Shown: piece by piece, positions 1 to 9,448 of the stretch
Layout of the letters: the number at the start of each line of letters is the position of its first letter
How positions within the stretch are numbered: the stretch's first letter is position 1
From: a virus
IMG/VR virus record: IMGVR_UViG_3300012920_000053
Span: 1 to 53,144 of that record
DNA length: 53,144 nucleotides
Reading direction: 5' to 3' (one strand)
Program-made: the position numbers and the translations under genes
Notes under the pieces: generated by a model
Database searches by the model: none
What the model was told of the DNA's origin: nothing
Seen by the model: the letters and a program-made list of their open reading frames with translations, nothing else

Positions 1-285
1 AAAACAGTTCTCATCGAGAGATACGCGAGCGGTTTGGAAAGTTTTGATAAAAGCCTTTAGTTTATTTCTGATACGCTCCCAGCGGTGAATTAAGAACTCT
101 GGACACATCTCATCAAGCGTCTTGCCATTGCAATAAAGCTTTGCATATTCTATTTCTCTACCTTTCAAGAAAGAGGAGTAAGACCACGTATGGGTCAGCT
201 CGGCTGGCAACTCTTCTCCGAAGATCAAATCTTTATAGAAGAATCCTACACAATCTTTTTTGTCATCAAGTGTTTGAAAAATCAA
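1..285 (-). CDS. Uncharacterised protein, N-terminal part (runs off the window)
   Basis: An open frame of at least 95 codons runs from a TTG at 283-285 off the left edge. An in-frame TAA lies just upstream, so the gene must start near this TTG; the SD is weak. The visible part is mixed charged and aromatic, with no signal peptide or membrane segment, and includes a KTLDEMCPEF stretch followed by a basic WERIRNKLK helix. It follows the 435-residue gene after 13 bases and so belongs to the same transcript as the tail genes. I do not recognise a family. The open frame is certain, the start and function are not. Confidence 0.5.
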   Translation of the reverse strand, partial: MIFQTLDDKKDCVGFFYKDLIFGEELPAELTHTWSYSSFLKGREIEYAKLYCNGKTLDEMCPEFLIHRWERIRNKLKAFIKTFQTARVSLDENCF

Positions 286-298
286 TTTTTACTCTATA

Positions 299-1606
299 CT
301 AGAAAATAGTTTTTTTCTTTATTCTGGTTGTTCTCTTTAGTTCTTCGCTCAACGAAGATTCGAGAGTTGTTCCAGATTCCAAAATATATTTTTTGGCTTC
401 TCTGTAATTTGTGGACCCTTCGCTAAAAGGTATTTGCGGAAACCTATTTCTAATATATAACATATAGGGCCGGCTGTCAAGTTTTTTTCTCAAATCTGCT
501 ACATTTCTTGCCATGACTTTCAATTCTTCCTCTGTATAGCCTATTTTAGTTTCATAATTTTTTATTTTCAAATACAGCTCTGCCCACTCTACTTCTGCAA
601 GGCTTGTAAATATTTGGCCGGCCAATTTTTGAGGCCGGCGCCGTAATGTAATTTCAAAACAATTTCTAGCATTTAGTTCTATTTTTCTATCTATTTTATT
701 TACAGATATGGCGGATTGGTATAAGTTGGAAATAATGTTTTTTATATCTGATATGGGATCTGGATCCGGAGACAAGAAATAAGTTGCAAAAAATAATTTT
801 CTATCAAAACCAGAACTCAACATTTCTTGATTGATATAATTTTGCATTACTGGATTATCTATGTCTGCAATTAGTCTCCATGGGGCATTCTTATCAATAA
901 GAAACCCGTGACTAATGGCGGCTTGCTTATATGCGGGCAAGTTGACGCTATTATAGAAGTTTTTTATTTTTTCCTCGTCAGAAGAATAATCATAATCAGC
1001 GATAGTCACCATCATTCCAGAACATTGATTGGATATCATGTTTGTCATCATGAATCCTGTCCTTGTGAGGGGGAAAGAAGTGGAAAAAAATTCATAAAAT
1101 TCTAAAAAAATATCACTAAACACATGAATATCGTCTAAATTTCTTTTCTTATCTGTAGGTAGCCTCTGTAAATATTTCATAAAGAACGACTTTAGGCTGT
1201 TGATATATATTCCGTACCCGATATTGGCATCAACCCATCCAGTTTTTGCTACAAATTTTTCAAAATGCTCGTCTGAAGAAGAAATATTGCCCGAGCGCAC
1301 TGCGGTGGCTATTGCGCGCTTCATATCCTCAAAGGCTTGGGCGACGAAATCAAAAACTAAAACGTCTTCTTTTTGATCTAACCTAGCTAAACGTTGAGGA
1401 TTTGAGATTATAACATTTCCTGTAGGGTTTATTTTTCCATGCAAGCCTATTTCCGAGAAAAATAAATTTTTTGCTTCATCTATGGACTGTTTAGGTTTTC
1501 CGTTTTCAGATAATGCAAAACCCTTGAAGAACGTGCGCTCCAAAAAAATTTCGAAAGATCCAAGATCGTTTTTCCCTCTAAAATATTTTGGATCAAAAGG
1601 ATTCAT
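299..1606 (-). CDS. Uncharacterised tail-region protein (435 aa)
   Basis: The start is taken at the ATG at 1606 because it overlaps the stop of the 1161-residue gene as ATGA, a translational-coupling arrangement; the longer frame would overlap by 34 bases without a better ribosome site. The protein begins MNPFDPKYFRGK, is soluble, and is rich in aromatic and charged residues with a Lys-rich C-terminus (RTTRIKKKTIF). There is no signal peptide or recognisable enzymatic motif. Coupling to the hub candidate suggests a baseplate or tail role, but that is only inferred from position. Family unknown. Confidence 0.7.
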   Translation of the reverse strand: MNPFDPKYFRGKNDLGSFEIFLERTFFKGFALSENGKPKQSIDEAKNLFFSEIGLHGKINPTGNVIISNPQRLARLDQKEDVLVFDFVAQAFEDMKRAIATAVRSGNISSSDEHFEKFVAKTGWVDANIGYGIYINSLKSFFMKYLQRLPTDKKRNLDDIHVFSDIFLEFYEFFSTSFPLTRTGFMMTNMISNQCSGMMVTIADYDYSSDEEKIKNFYNSVNLPAYKQAAISHGFLIDKNAPWRLIADIDNPVMQNYINQEMLSSGFDRKLFFATYFLSPDPDPISDIKNIISNLYQSAISVNKIDRKIELNARNCFEITLRRRPQKLAGQIFTSLAEVEWAELYLKIKNYETKIGYTEEELKVMARNVADLRKKLDSRPYMLYIRNRFPQIPFSEGSTNYREAKKYILESGTTLESSLSEELKRTTRIKKKTIF

Positions 1607-4600
1607 TTTATCTCTGTTGCCTCCACATTTGAGCAATTAGGAGTTTCCGCGTCTGTTCTGCTATCTTTCTTAGCTCTTCCATCGCCACTATATTCAAATC
1701 TTGCTGTGATATTAGTCGAAAAGCCATCTTCATCCATGACCGAATTGACTCCTGTCACAAGATGATAGCCGCCTAGGCCCATTATGTTGGACATAGAATT
1801 ACAATCCCAAGGAAGGCCAATAGACTTTCCTAGTCCAAATGGATTGATAAACAAATATTGTCCTGGATAAAATATGGTATTTCCAAACATTTCAATATCA
1901 ACATCATAAACGTTTGCCAGAGTAGACAGAGGATTATAAGACTCCTCTACAAACCTAGCTTCTCGCAAGTACGGCGCGTCTGTTTTTTTGAAATTGGCTC
2001 TCTTGAATATGGAGCGGTTCTCTCCAATATGAAAGTGATATATTCCCGCTTGTTTGTCAAACTCCTGTATTCCCCTCAAATGAAGAGGGCTTTTGTTTTC
2101 AACATATATTGTCAGGTAGTGGTAGGCCCGATTTGCCGAATTTGATTCTGGATTGGTATAAGGGACGATTGTATTTTCCTCTGTTATAGTATCTAAATCT
2201 ATTGTCAAGCCAGCAATTGAGCCGCCCGCTTGAGCTTCTGGCGATAGATTTATATTATTTGCTTGGTTTTCTAAAATCTTTGATGCGATTGGATCGATGG
2301 TTTCTTTCGACCCTACACCAACTGGTTTTCCTGGCATTGTCAGAACTGTAGACTTAACTTCAAGATCCATCTTTATTGACGCGTCTTCTTCAGAATTGGC
2401 ACCCAGAATTTCATCTAACATGTATCTCATAAAGTCCCTAATGAAATCCAAAAGACTGTATACGTCTCTCTTTTTTGCCAACACTCTTCGGATCATAAAA
2501 TTATTGAAAACCATCAGAGATATAGGTAGGGCGCCTAAATTTACCCTATATGGTGCTTGTGCTGACCCCTTAGCTCTAGGGAACCATTCCATTGTCCCCA
2601 ATATTACCTTGATATTATCCAAAGCTTCTTGAGGTAATGTTGCGTCATTCTTAGTAAGTTCGTTCTGCCTTGTTGGGTTTAGAACTCTTTGGGCCAACAA
2701 TTCTACTAAATCTCCGAAAAAGAAATAATGTATATTATAAACCCCGTCTTGAATATCCACTGTGGTTCTCAAAAACTTATTTATATCTTCGGGTATTTCT
2801 CCAGTTTCCTCAAAACTTGCTATTTCTGAATTTGTTTGATAATCTGAATATAATTGAGCAACACTTTGATACGAGGAATAGGCGGATAAGGCTGCTCCAA
2901 TTGGAGTCAGGGCAAGAGGAGACGCAAGAATAGCTTCGCCTGGAGTATCGATCCCTGTCGTCGTGGAGATTGTTTGGATTGTATCATTTACAGTGTTTAC
3001 TTGATTCTGAACCATTTGCTTTTCGGAGATTGATTTGGGTCCGATTTGTGCTGAATTGGATATTTTCTCGGCTAGAGATTTTTGAATCTTTTCGGTGCCT
3101 ACTGTTATTCCCGCAGTGTCTTTATCATAAAGGTATTCTTCTGCATCATCGAGTTTGTATCCCGCTTCGACGAATTTTGCAACATCGATACCGACATGAA
3201 AAAGTCTTGGATATGTCTTCACTTCTCCATTTCCAGAAAGATCATCTACAATACTTTGATAGCTTTCTTGTCTAAATTTCTTTTTTCTTTCTTCATACTC
3301 ATCTTTTAGTTTTTTTAGAGATTCCCTTGTTTGTTCGCTTTTTTCACACTCTTTTTGTAGCTTCTTTATCTGATTCTCAAATTTTGCCCTTCTTGAAATA
3401 ATATTTGTAGTTGCCAGAATGTCCGCTCTCTTATCTTGTAAGAGAGCATCCAGCCTTGCTCGATAGGTTATAGAAAGGGTAAGCGTTCCATCTTCCTCTA
3501 TTCCAAACTCATGATCGATAAGAGTCATAAACAACACTTCATTGAAATAACTCAAATCACTAATGTGTTCATTATCGCCTCTTACCTTGTTTTCCAAATC
3601 TGTACCTTTGAAATTCCATCCAACAATAATTTTTGTTTCAAATTTCTCTATCTTTTTTTGCTCGGAAGTTTGGTCACTATCTGCTGACACAGAACATGAT
3701 CTTTGCTCATCTTCTGCTTCATTTTCTGGATTTCTCAATATTAAATCCACATACCTATAATTATAGGACTTGCCATTTCTATCTATACTTGTTCTTTTTT
3801 CAAAAAGATCATCAAAAGATTGAAAATATATTTCCAACTTTGCTTTAAGGTCATTTCTGGCCGTAACTGGATTTGTGCCTACATATTCCCATTCGAAAGA
3901 TTTTACACCTACTGCTTCTCTGCCACGAGATTCCAGTATTGAAGCCTGTGTTAGGTCTCCAGAGGTAATATTATTCTTGTTAGCAAACTTGTGCTCAACT
4001 TCTCGAACGAATTTGTTATTTTCATTATAAACAATCTGATATAATCTAAATTTTGGTGCCAATTGGGATATCTCATGCGTTCTAAAATTCAAGAAAGTTG
4101 ACATTCCCGGCTTCAAGGTTAGCTTATTCACCATCTCCGAGGGCTTCCCATACATCAAATACGTTTTTTCATATTTCTTTTCTCTCTTTTTTACCAAGGC
4201 TGTGTAATTTTCCGCTAGTGATTTCAGGTTCCTCATTAATATTGTTTGCTCGGAAAATCTAAGGGACTTGTCCACATCCTCTATAGAATCTATATCCTCT
4301 ATATTGGTGAAGTCGCCGGCTTCGGCGGCTTCGCGAAGTTGTTTTAGGCGTAAAGCTTCGTCTAGAGTTAGGGCTTCTCCCCTCTCTTGCTTCTCAAGCA
4401 ATTCTTTGTATTCGGAACGATTTGCGATGGCATCTGGAATGTCTGTAATTCCATCTCCTTCCTCGTTGTACCATGAAATCGATAAGACTGCCCTCTCATA
4501 GTACATAAAATGGATTAGCCACCTAACAGCACTTTCTTTATTGGGCTTATCTAGCCAAGTATTGCTACTCAAAAGACTATTTACTTTTCCGGTTTGCCAC

Positions 4601-5088
4601 GAGTAATACAGCTGATTTGTAAAATCCATGGAAGTGGCGAAAACCGTAAAATTGTCCCAAATTGTTTTTCGAAATTCTTGTCTAGTGAAATATGTCTTTT
4701 CATATGGATTATCAGGTATGATCGGGTCGATTATTGAATCCCATGAAGTATATAAATCATCCAAGGCTTTTTCATCATCGGGATTGCTAAGATAATATAT
4801 CATTTTTGTGGCAGCTTTTTCTACTAGACCAGCAGCGATATATTTTTGGTACCTCACAAAAGAGTCTCTTAGTTGTTTTAAACCTACTTCTGACGCTCCA
4901 GCTGCTGTTGGATTTTCTTTTTTTATATTATCTTCTTCATAGCTAGACTCGATCTGCTGGTTTAGCTTTCGAATATAGTCAGTAAGAGCTATCGAAAGAA
5001 ACGACAGATCTATGGGCGTAATAGTTTTTTCGAACATCAATGCTAGATTCATTAGCGTTGTTGGTCTAGGTCCTGCTTGTCTTCCCAT
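1603..5088 (-). CDS. Large baseplate protein, candidate hub component (1161 aa)
   Basis: Starts at ATG 5088 with AGAGG six bases upstream, ten bases after the gp53-like gene. The N-terminal half is charged and helical; a strong Lys/Glu coiled coil lies around residues 540-590 (KKLQKECEKSEQTRESLKKL). An Ala/Ser-rich hydrophobic stretch follows near residues 690-720. The C-terminal 150 residues are beta-rich and contain GNTIFYPGQYLFINP and a following GLGGYHLVTGV segment, a pattern seen in phage hub and late-control proteins, where a loop precedes a polar beta barrel. Position after tape measure, tube initiator and LysM protein is where T4-like phages encode hub and wedge proteins. The structural role is likely; the exact T4 equivalent is not certain. 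Confidence 0.6.
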   Translation of the reverse strand: MGRQAGPRPTTLMNLALMFEKTITPIDLSFLSIALTDYIRKLNQQIESSYEEDNIKKENPTAAGASEVGLKQLRDSFVRYQKYIAAGLVEKAATKMIYYLSNPDDEKALDDLYTSWDSIIDPIIPDNPYEKTYFTRQEFRKTIWDNFTVFATSMDFTNQLYYSWQTGKVNSLLSSNTWLDKPNKESAVRWLIHFMYYERAVLSISWYNEEGDGITDIPDAIANRSEYKELLEKQERGEALTLDEALRLKQLREAAEAGDFTNIEDIDSIEDVDKSLRFSEQTILMRNLKSLAENYTALVKKREKKYEKTYLMYGKPSEMVNKLTLKPGMSTFLNFRTHEISQLAPKFRLYQIVYNENNKFVREVEHKFANKNNITSGDLTQASILESRGREAVGVKSFEWEYVGTNPVTARNDLKAKLEIYFQSFDDLFEKRTSIDRNGKSYNYRYVDLILRNPENEAEDEQRSCSVSADSDQTSEQKKIEKFETKIIVGWNFKGTDLENKVRGDNEHISDLSYFNEVLFMTLIDHEFGIEEDGTLTLSITYRARLDALLQDKRADILATTNIISRRAKFENQIKKLQKECEKSEQTRESLKKLKDEYEERKKKFRQESYQSIVDDLSGNGEVKTYPRLFHVGIDVAKFVEAGYKLDDAEEYLYDKDTAGITVGTEKIQKSLAEKISNSAQIGPKSISEKQMVQNQVNTVNDTIQTISTTTGIDTPGEAILASPLALTPIGAALSAYSSYQSVAQLYSDYQTNSEIASFEETGEIPEDINKFLRTTVDIQDGVYNIHYFFFGDLVELLAQRVLNPTRQNELTKNDATLPQEALDNIKVILGTMEWFPRAKGSAQAPYRVNLGALPISLMVFNNFMIRRVLAKKRDVYSLLDFIRDFMRYMLDEILGANSEEDASIKMDLEVKSTVLTMPGKPVGVGSKETIDPIASKILENQANNINLSPEAQAGGSIAGLTIDLDTITEENTIVPYTNPESNSANRAYHYLTIYVENKSPLHLRGIQEFDKQAGIYHFHIGENRSIFKRANFKKTDAPYLREARFVEESYNPLSTLANVYDVDIEMFGNTIFYPGQYLFINPFGLGKSIGLPWDCNSMSNIMGLGGYHLVTGVNSVMDEDGFSTNITARFEYSGDGRAKKDSRTDAETPNCSNVEATEIK

Positions 5089-5097
5089 CTCTAACCT

Positions 5098-5439
5098 CTA
5101 CTCTTTATCATAATATCTCATCACTTTTTCAAGAGGAAAAGGAATAGATAAAATGTCACCAATTTTAACATGACTTTCTGTCGGCTTCATATTATACCAA
5201 GCAATCACCCACCAAAATCTAGAATCTCCGTAGTATTCATATGATAGCTTATAAAATCTATCCCCTATTTTCCAGATATGATTCACGCTGTCAATAGATA
5301 ATTTTTGAGCTGTAGTTGGGTATCCAATTTCGTTGGTCATAAATTGTCTTATTTGTTTGACCTTCCTTTCCTCAAAAAACTCATCATACATCTCGTTATC
5401 ATTTATTCTTATTACTCTTTTATTATCTCTAGTTGGCAT
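5098..5439 (-). CDS. LysM-type baseplate wedge protein, T4 gp53-like
   Basis: This 113-residue protein begins directly after the stop of the preceding gene (TAG then ATG) with GGAG eight bases upstream. Residues about 50-105 form a LysM-like fold: HIWKIGDRFYKLSYEYYGDSRFWWVIAWYN, then a KIGDILSIPFP ending, the usual spacing of the gp53 family in which LysM links baseplate wedges rather than binding cell wall. The first 45 residues are charged and helical. The neighbours (tube initiator upstream, hub candidate downstream) fit a baseplate assembly block. Family assignment is fairly secure, and a general LysM tail protein is the main alternative. Confidence 0.75.
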   Translation of the reverse strand: MPTRDNKRVIRINDNEMYDEFFEERKVKQIRQFMTNEIGYPTTAQKLSIDSVNHIWKIGDRFYKLSYEYYGDSRFWWVIAWYNMKPTESHVKIGDILSIPFPLEKVMRYYDKE

Positions 5440-6291
5440 CTATTCATCTCCGGTATCTGGAAGTATCATCGAAAACTCAGAGTCCGGAGACACAAAATCA
5501 GGATTCGTTACATAATCTACCTGCGCAGTTTCGACTGAATTTCCAGATGTTGATCCAAGTTGCTTTGCGACCGCAGCTGCTTTCGAGACTGGGGCGGCTG
5601 GATTTTGGAAAGCTTCTTGTGGCGAAGTAGAAAAAGGGAGGCCCGTGGCGACGAAGGGGAAATTACTTCCTCCTTGTCCCTTGTTTTCTCCAACAGCTCC
5701 AAGCCAGTTTCCATCTTGTGTCCAGCCCAAGTCATGCTCGTGAAGTATATTCAGAGTACAAGAAACATTGATTGTCTTCGGAACAAGGTTATTGTGATAA
5801 TCAAAAACACCCTCATCGTTCCAATCTGGAGTATATTCAAAGCCACTGACGGCGGCAATAAGCCCCTTGTTGGGCGCTGACTGAATCCAGTTTACAAACC
5901 TCACCCTCATCAGGGGAGGCTTGGCCATCGTGAGAGCATTACCAATTTGAGTTTTTCCAGTAGCCACCTTTATGTCTGGTATATCGTATGTGGGATACAG
6001 CATTCTTGTCAATAGATTTATTTTTTTCAGGTTTTCAGCGGCCTCTTCTGCGTTTACAGAGGTCGTCTTGAAAGATAGGTTTATTGTTCTTTGGGTGTTT
6101 TGAAAAGTTTGAATAGGATCCATTCTACCGAATACAGTTTGAGTATTCCAATTTGAAGAAAAGGATTGGGTAAAATTATCTATAAAAGCTTTGAATTTTA
6201 CTTTAGCACCCGGAGTATGTAAGCTCTGAAAGTGGATATATAATCCTTTATTTTCAGCATAGCTAGTTGTCGAGCTTGGTATTTCCGCCAT
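5440..6291 (-). CDS. Baseplate/tail-tube initiator-like protein
   Basis: The 283-residue protein starts at ATG 6291 with AGGAG 11 bases upstream. Residues 30-80 contain FKAFIDNFTQSFSSNWN..VFGRMDPI..F.NTQRTINLSF, a pattern found in phage proteins that cap the tube at the baseplate (the role of T4 gp48/gp54), where an Asn-Trp and a GRxDPI strand open a tube-like beta fold. A second beta block covers residues 130-190 (MRVRFVNWIQ, VSGFEYTPDW). The C-terminal third is low-complexity (Ser, Ala, Pro), probably flexible. It lies between tape measure and gp53-like gene. The family match is by motif only, and the T4 number is not assigned. Confidence 0.6.
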   Translation of the reverse strand: MAEIPSSTTSYAENKGLYIHFQSLHTPGAKVKFKAFIDNFTQSFSSNWNTQTVFGRMDPIQTFQNTQRTINLSFKTTSVNAEEAAENLKKINLLTRMLYPTYDIPDIKVATGKTQIGNALTMAKPPLMRVRFVNWIQSAPNKGLIAAVSGFEYTPDWNDEGVFDYHNNLVPKTINVSCTLNILHEHDLGWTQDGNWLGAVGENKGQGGSNFPFVATGLPFSTSPQEAFQNPAAPVSKAAAVAKQLGSTSGNSVETAQVDYVTNPDFVSPDSEFSMILPDTGDE

Positions 6292-6333
6292 AGTAATAGC
6301 TTCTCCTGTAAAACTAATTAGTTAGAAGATGAA

Positions 6334-9009
6334 TTATGTTGCAAAAGATAAGTCGGTATCTGTTGAAAACATTCCATTTACAATCTTTCCTGTCTGTTTT
6401 GCCAAGACTCTTTCCTTCAGTTTTAGGACAATTGTTACTGGCTGGCCTGATTGTGCTGTTGCTGCGGCTGGCGAAGTTCCAGCGTTACCCGTTGCAACAA
6501 CCTTTGTTATAGCTGTGACCGAATCCATAGTTGTTGACAGTTGAATTGCTTTTTCGGTATCTAACTTATTGACTTCTGCAACAATCTTCTTGATGCCTTC
6601 AGATACTCCATCCATGTCTTGTTGCGTCTGCTGCATCAAAGAAGATAGGGACCCGAAGAAGGTGCCCAATATTTCAATATTTGTTAGATCTAAGCTATTG
6701 ATAAATTTATTCATGCCCCACATAGCAAATCCTACAGCAACAAGTCCGAGAGCGATGAGGGGCAAAAAGTTAAGAAGAGGTACCATCAAAAAGAGCGTGG
6801 CAACAAACCCAGAGAAAGCGATAGAGAAACCAAGCATCTTTTCGGGAGTTGCTGTTTTCAACAATTCTGCAAATGATTTTACTAAGTATCCCATCCCAAC
6901 AGCAATCAGGGCAACACCCGCGCCAGCCATGAGTGCGGCGGCGCCAACAGCCAAAAGAACCCCCGCTGCGCCAGCAACTAGTGCTGCCTGTGGCCCTGCG
7001 ACCAATGCTGAAAGGGCACTAATCACCGCTATTACTCCTATTCCGAATGCAACAATCGCAACAGTTGCACCAATCATTTGGGCAATATCAAGCTGGCTAA
7101 ATGCCAAGGCTATCGCCGCAATGCCTAGGGCGGCTAAAAACACCCCTCCACCAATCAAAAGAAGAGCAAAACCAAAAGCGATCAATTGGCCCGCGCTGGC
7201 GCCAGCCGCTCGACCACTTTGAGACATCTGCCTCTGCTGCCTTTGCATTCCCTGTGTACCTTCATCAATAACTTGATTTTGAGCAGTTTGTGCAGTTGTT
7301 TGAACTCCAGTGGCCCAAGCATCTTTTATTTTTGCGGCTGTGTTGGAAACAAGAGCGGCAGTGTTTTTGAATATCCCACTAGTGAGAAAGTTTTTGACTG
7401 TAGTCAAGGCTGCAACGGAGGCCCTATAAGCATCTCCGGCAGCGCCAACCAAAAACAAAGTTTTCTTCAATGTGACAAAAGCACCAGTAACTAAGATTAC
7501 CCCAGGGATAAAATATCCGTCAAAATATGCATTTACATCCTGTATTAGCTGAAGGAATCCTTTGAATACTTTGATTACGGGGCGCATACTAACTGCAAAT
7601 TGTCGGACCGTCTGAATCAATTCTTCTTTGATTGTTTGAAATTCTCTGGCGGCCTCTGCTTGGGCGGCCAATTCTTCTTGGCTTTGTTGCTGTGCAGGTA
7701 CTGCTGCATCGAATCCGTCCCTCATAAGGAGAGCCAATTCAGAAACATCTGAAAGGCCCATGGCATCTGCAAGAGCTTTTCTTTGGTAATAACTCATTTC
7801 GTCGAAACTCTTACCAGACTGATTTACCGCTTGAGACAACATTCTCATTCTTTCTGTAGGGTCGGTTGTGGTGACCATGTCTAACGAACTCAAGAAAGGA
7901 CCACCTAAAATGGCGTTTAGTCTACCAACAGATTCTGCGGCTCCATCGAAAGTATCAAACTTTTCAACAATTGACAGCATCTGATCCACTGCCATGCCGC
8001 TCTGCTTTGCAGCTGCCTGAAGACGTTTGAAAGTGTCAACTCCCTGCTCTCCAAAGGCGGCCATCTTTGGCATTGCTGTTGCAAAATTAGATGCCACCTC
8101 TTCGGGGGCCATGCCAATATTTTGAGCGAATGTAAATAATTCTCTTGAAGTCTCAGCGGCTTGAATGCCGGACATACCAAACACCTTTGTTAGTGACTGT
8201 ATATTTCTTGCAGTAACCTCTGCTGAAACTCCCATTTCGTTCAATACCGCTGTTGTGTCGGCAACCTGCTTTTGTGTAGCAGGACCCATTCTATTATAAT
8301 CTGTAACTGTGTTGAATAAAGTACTCAAGGCATGACCAGCCTCATCGGCTGTGACTCCTACGCCAGAAAACTCATGCTCCAAAGCGATCATTTGGCTTTC
8401 TAGCCCAGGGGCTGCACCTGTTAGCTTGTTCATTTGCGCTATAGCTTCATCTTGTGCGTAAGCCAGAGCCATTGTGGCTTCTTGGACTTTCATCAAAGAA
8501 GATCCAAGAATATTCATGGGCGTAAATGTTTCCTTAAGTCCCATAGATAAGGCTGCCCAACCTTCTGGCTCTAGGAGCATTCCCCAAGTTGTTTTTTTCC
8601 AAGCGTCAGAAATTCCCGTTATACCAGTCAATATTGTGTTGAATTGATCTCTGTTGGCCTTTTTGAGCTTGATTGAGGCCTCTATTTGCTTATAGTTAAG
8701 TTCCAAATCTCGAAGATTAGCTTGATATTTTTCTTCGGTCAGCTGACCGGTTTTTTTAAGATACTTTTGCTCTTCTTTGGCATTTTCTAGATTGGCCTTT
8801 TGAGATGCGATTTCGCTATCCATCTGTGCATCATGGACAGCTTTGAGGTCAGAAAGCGCTTCGCGTTGCTCATGTAGCATCTCGATAAGGACGCGTCTGC
8901 GCTTTATTGCATCAGGATCACCTTTGGATAATTCTTCTTCAGCTATCCTATCTCTTTTTCGCAGTTCTTTTATAAGCTCTTCATTAGTCATTTCTGTGTA
9001 TTCAGCCAT
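6334..9009 (-). CDS. Tail tape measure protein
   Basis: This 891-residue protein starts at ATG 9009 with GGAG seven bases upstream. Residues 1-115 are a Lys/Glu coiled coil (MTNEELIKELRKRDRIAEE). Residues 200-450 resemble the conserved central tape measure domain, with GVTADEAGHALSTLFN and MGVSAEVTARNIQSLTK segments. Long hydrophobic Ala/Gly/Val segments follow around residues 480-520, 605-720 and 735-775; these are thought to enter the host membrane on ejection. In phage tails length scales at about 0.15 nm per residue, which would give a tail near 130 nm if the whole chain is used. It sits between the gp26-like genes and the tube initiator, as expected. Confidence 0.9.
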   Translation of the reverse strand: MAEYTEMTNEELIKELRKRDRIAEEELSKGDPDAIKRRRVLIEMLHEQREALSDLKAVHDAQMDSEIASQKANLENAKEEQKYLKKTGQLTEEKYQANLRDLELNYKQIEASIKLKKANRDQFNTILTGITGISDAWKKTTWGMLLEPEGWAALSMGLKETFTPMNILGSSLMKVQEATMALAYAQDEAIAQMNKLTGAAPGLESQMIALEHEFSGVGVTADEAGHALSTLFNTVTDYNRMGPATQKQVADTTAVLNEMGVSAEVTARNIQSLTKVFGMSGIQAAETSRELFTFAQNIGMAPEEVASNFATAMPKMAAFGEQGVDTFKRLQAAAKQSGMAVDQMLSIVEKFDTFDGAAESVGRLNAILGGPFLSSLDMVTTTDPTERMRMLSQAVNQSGKSFDEMSYYQRKALADAMGLSDVSELALLMRDGFDAAVPAQQQSQEELAAQAEAAREFQTIKEELIQTVRQFAVSMRPVIKVFKGFLQLIQDVNAYFDGYFIPGVILVTGAFVTLKKTLFLVGAAGDAYRASVAALTTVKNFLTSGIFKNTAALVSNTAAKIKDAWATGVQTTAQTAQNQVIDEGTQGMQRQQRQMSQSGRAAGASAGQLIAFGFALLLIGGGVFLAALGIAAIALAFSQLDIAQMIGATVAIVAFGIGVIAVISALSALVAGPQAALVAGAAGVLLAVGAAALMAGAGVALIAVGMGYLVKSFAELLKTATPEKMLGFSIAFSGFVATLFLMVPLLNFLPLIALGLVAVGFAMWGMNKFINSLDLTNIEILGTFFGSLSSLMQQTQQDMDGVSEGIKKIVAEVNKLDTEKAIQLSTTMDSVTAITKVVATGNAGTSPAAATAQSGQPVTIVLKLKERVLAKQTGKIVNGMFSTDTDLSFAT

Positions 9010-9023
9010 TTAAAATCTCCAAA

Positions 9024-9371
9024 TTATTTAAATGGCCACTTCAGACCAGTATCTTTCTCGAACCCCTTGATTGCTTTTTCTAATTTTTTCTTATCTTGAA
9101 AAGTTCTAGGATTATCTAAACCATATTTTTTGGAAGATTCAAGATATCTTTTTTCCCTACCTAACGTTCTAGCAAATGAATTGACATCTCCTCGACTTCC
9201 ACTGATTGACCAACCTGCTGGGGATCCTACACGGCCGCCGAACATTCTATCCAAAATCAGCTTTACAGAGGAACCAAACATTGCAAGAAAGCTTTCATTT
9301 AGTTCGTTCTTTTTCAACTCTTCTAAATCAATGTGAATTGATACAATCTCTTCTTCGTTCAATAAATTCAT
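9024..9371 (-). CDS. Small uncharacterised tail-region protein (115 aa)
   Basis: Starts at ATG 9371 with AGGAG nine bases upstream, directly downstream of a terminator and of the ACTATTTATA element, so it opens the transcription unit that contains the tape measure. The protein is basic and soluble: an acidic N-terminal helix, a Gly-rich centre (RMFGGRVGSPAGWSISGSRG), and a Lys-rich C-terminus ending in GLKWPFK. No family is recognised. Its place just before the tape measure suggests a tail assembly factor, but nothing in the sequence proves it. Confidence 0.7.
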   Translation of the reverse strand: MNLLNEEEIVSIHIDLEELKKNELNESFLAMFGSSVKLILDRMFGGRVGSPAGWSISGSRGDVNSFARTLGREKRYLESSKKYGLDNPRTFQDKKKLEKAIKGFEKDTGLKWPFK

Positions 9372-9390
9372 TAAAAGAATCTCCTAACAT

Positions 9391-9400
9391 TATAAATAGT
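9391..9400 (-). promoter_or_regulatory. ACTATTTATA element before the 115-aa gene and tape measure
   Basis: On the coding strand the element reads AAGACTATTTATAATG and lies about 20 bases before the start codon and immediately after the terminator hairpin at 9413-9445. A new transcript must begin here if that terminator works, which supports a promoter role. The exact T4 late octamer TATAAATA is present only on the opposite strand. Confidence 0.5.
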
Positions 9401-9445
9401 CTTGTAAAAAGAAAAATGGAGACGGTTTTGCACTATCTCCATTTT
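9401..9445 (-). terminator. Hairpin terminator after the gp26-like region
   Basis: A perfect 10-base stem, AAAATGGAGA (9413-9422) with TCTCCATTTT (9436-9445), encloses a 13-base loop. Read on the minus strand it is followed by TTCTTTTTAC, a U-rich tract. It lies four bases after the 78-residue frame. Confidence 0.7.
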
Positions 9446-9448
9446 CAT

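Noticed and set aside
6569-7222. 217-codon plus-strand open frame, Ala/Thr/Pro-rich
   Set aside because: It is the mirror of the Ala/Gly/Val-rich membrane segments of the tape measure gene, has no ribosome site and runs against all genes.
9391-9400. T4 late promoter TATAAATA on the plus strand, which would drive antisense transcription
   Set aside because: All genes are on the minus strand and the copies track minus-strand start codons, so a coding-strand role is more likely; antisense activity cannot be excluded.
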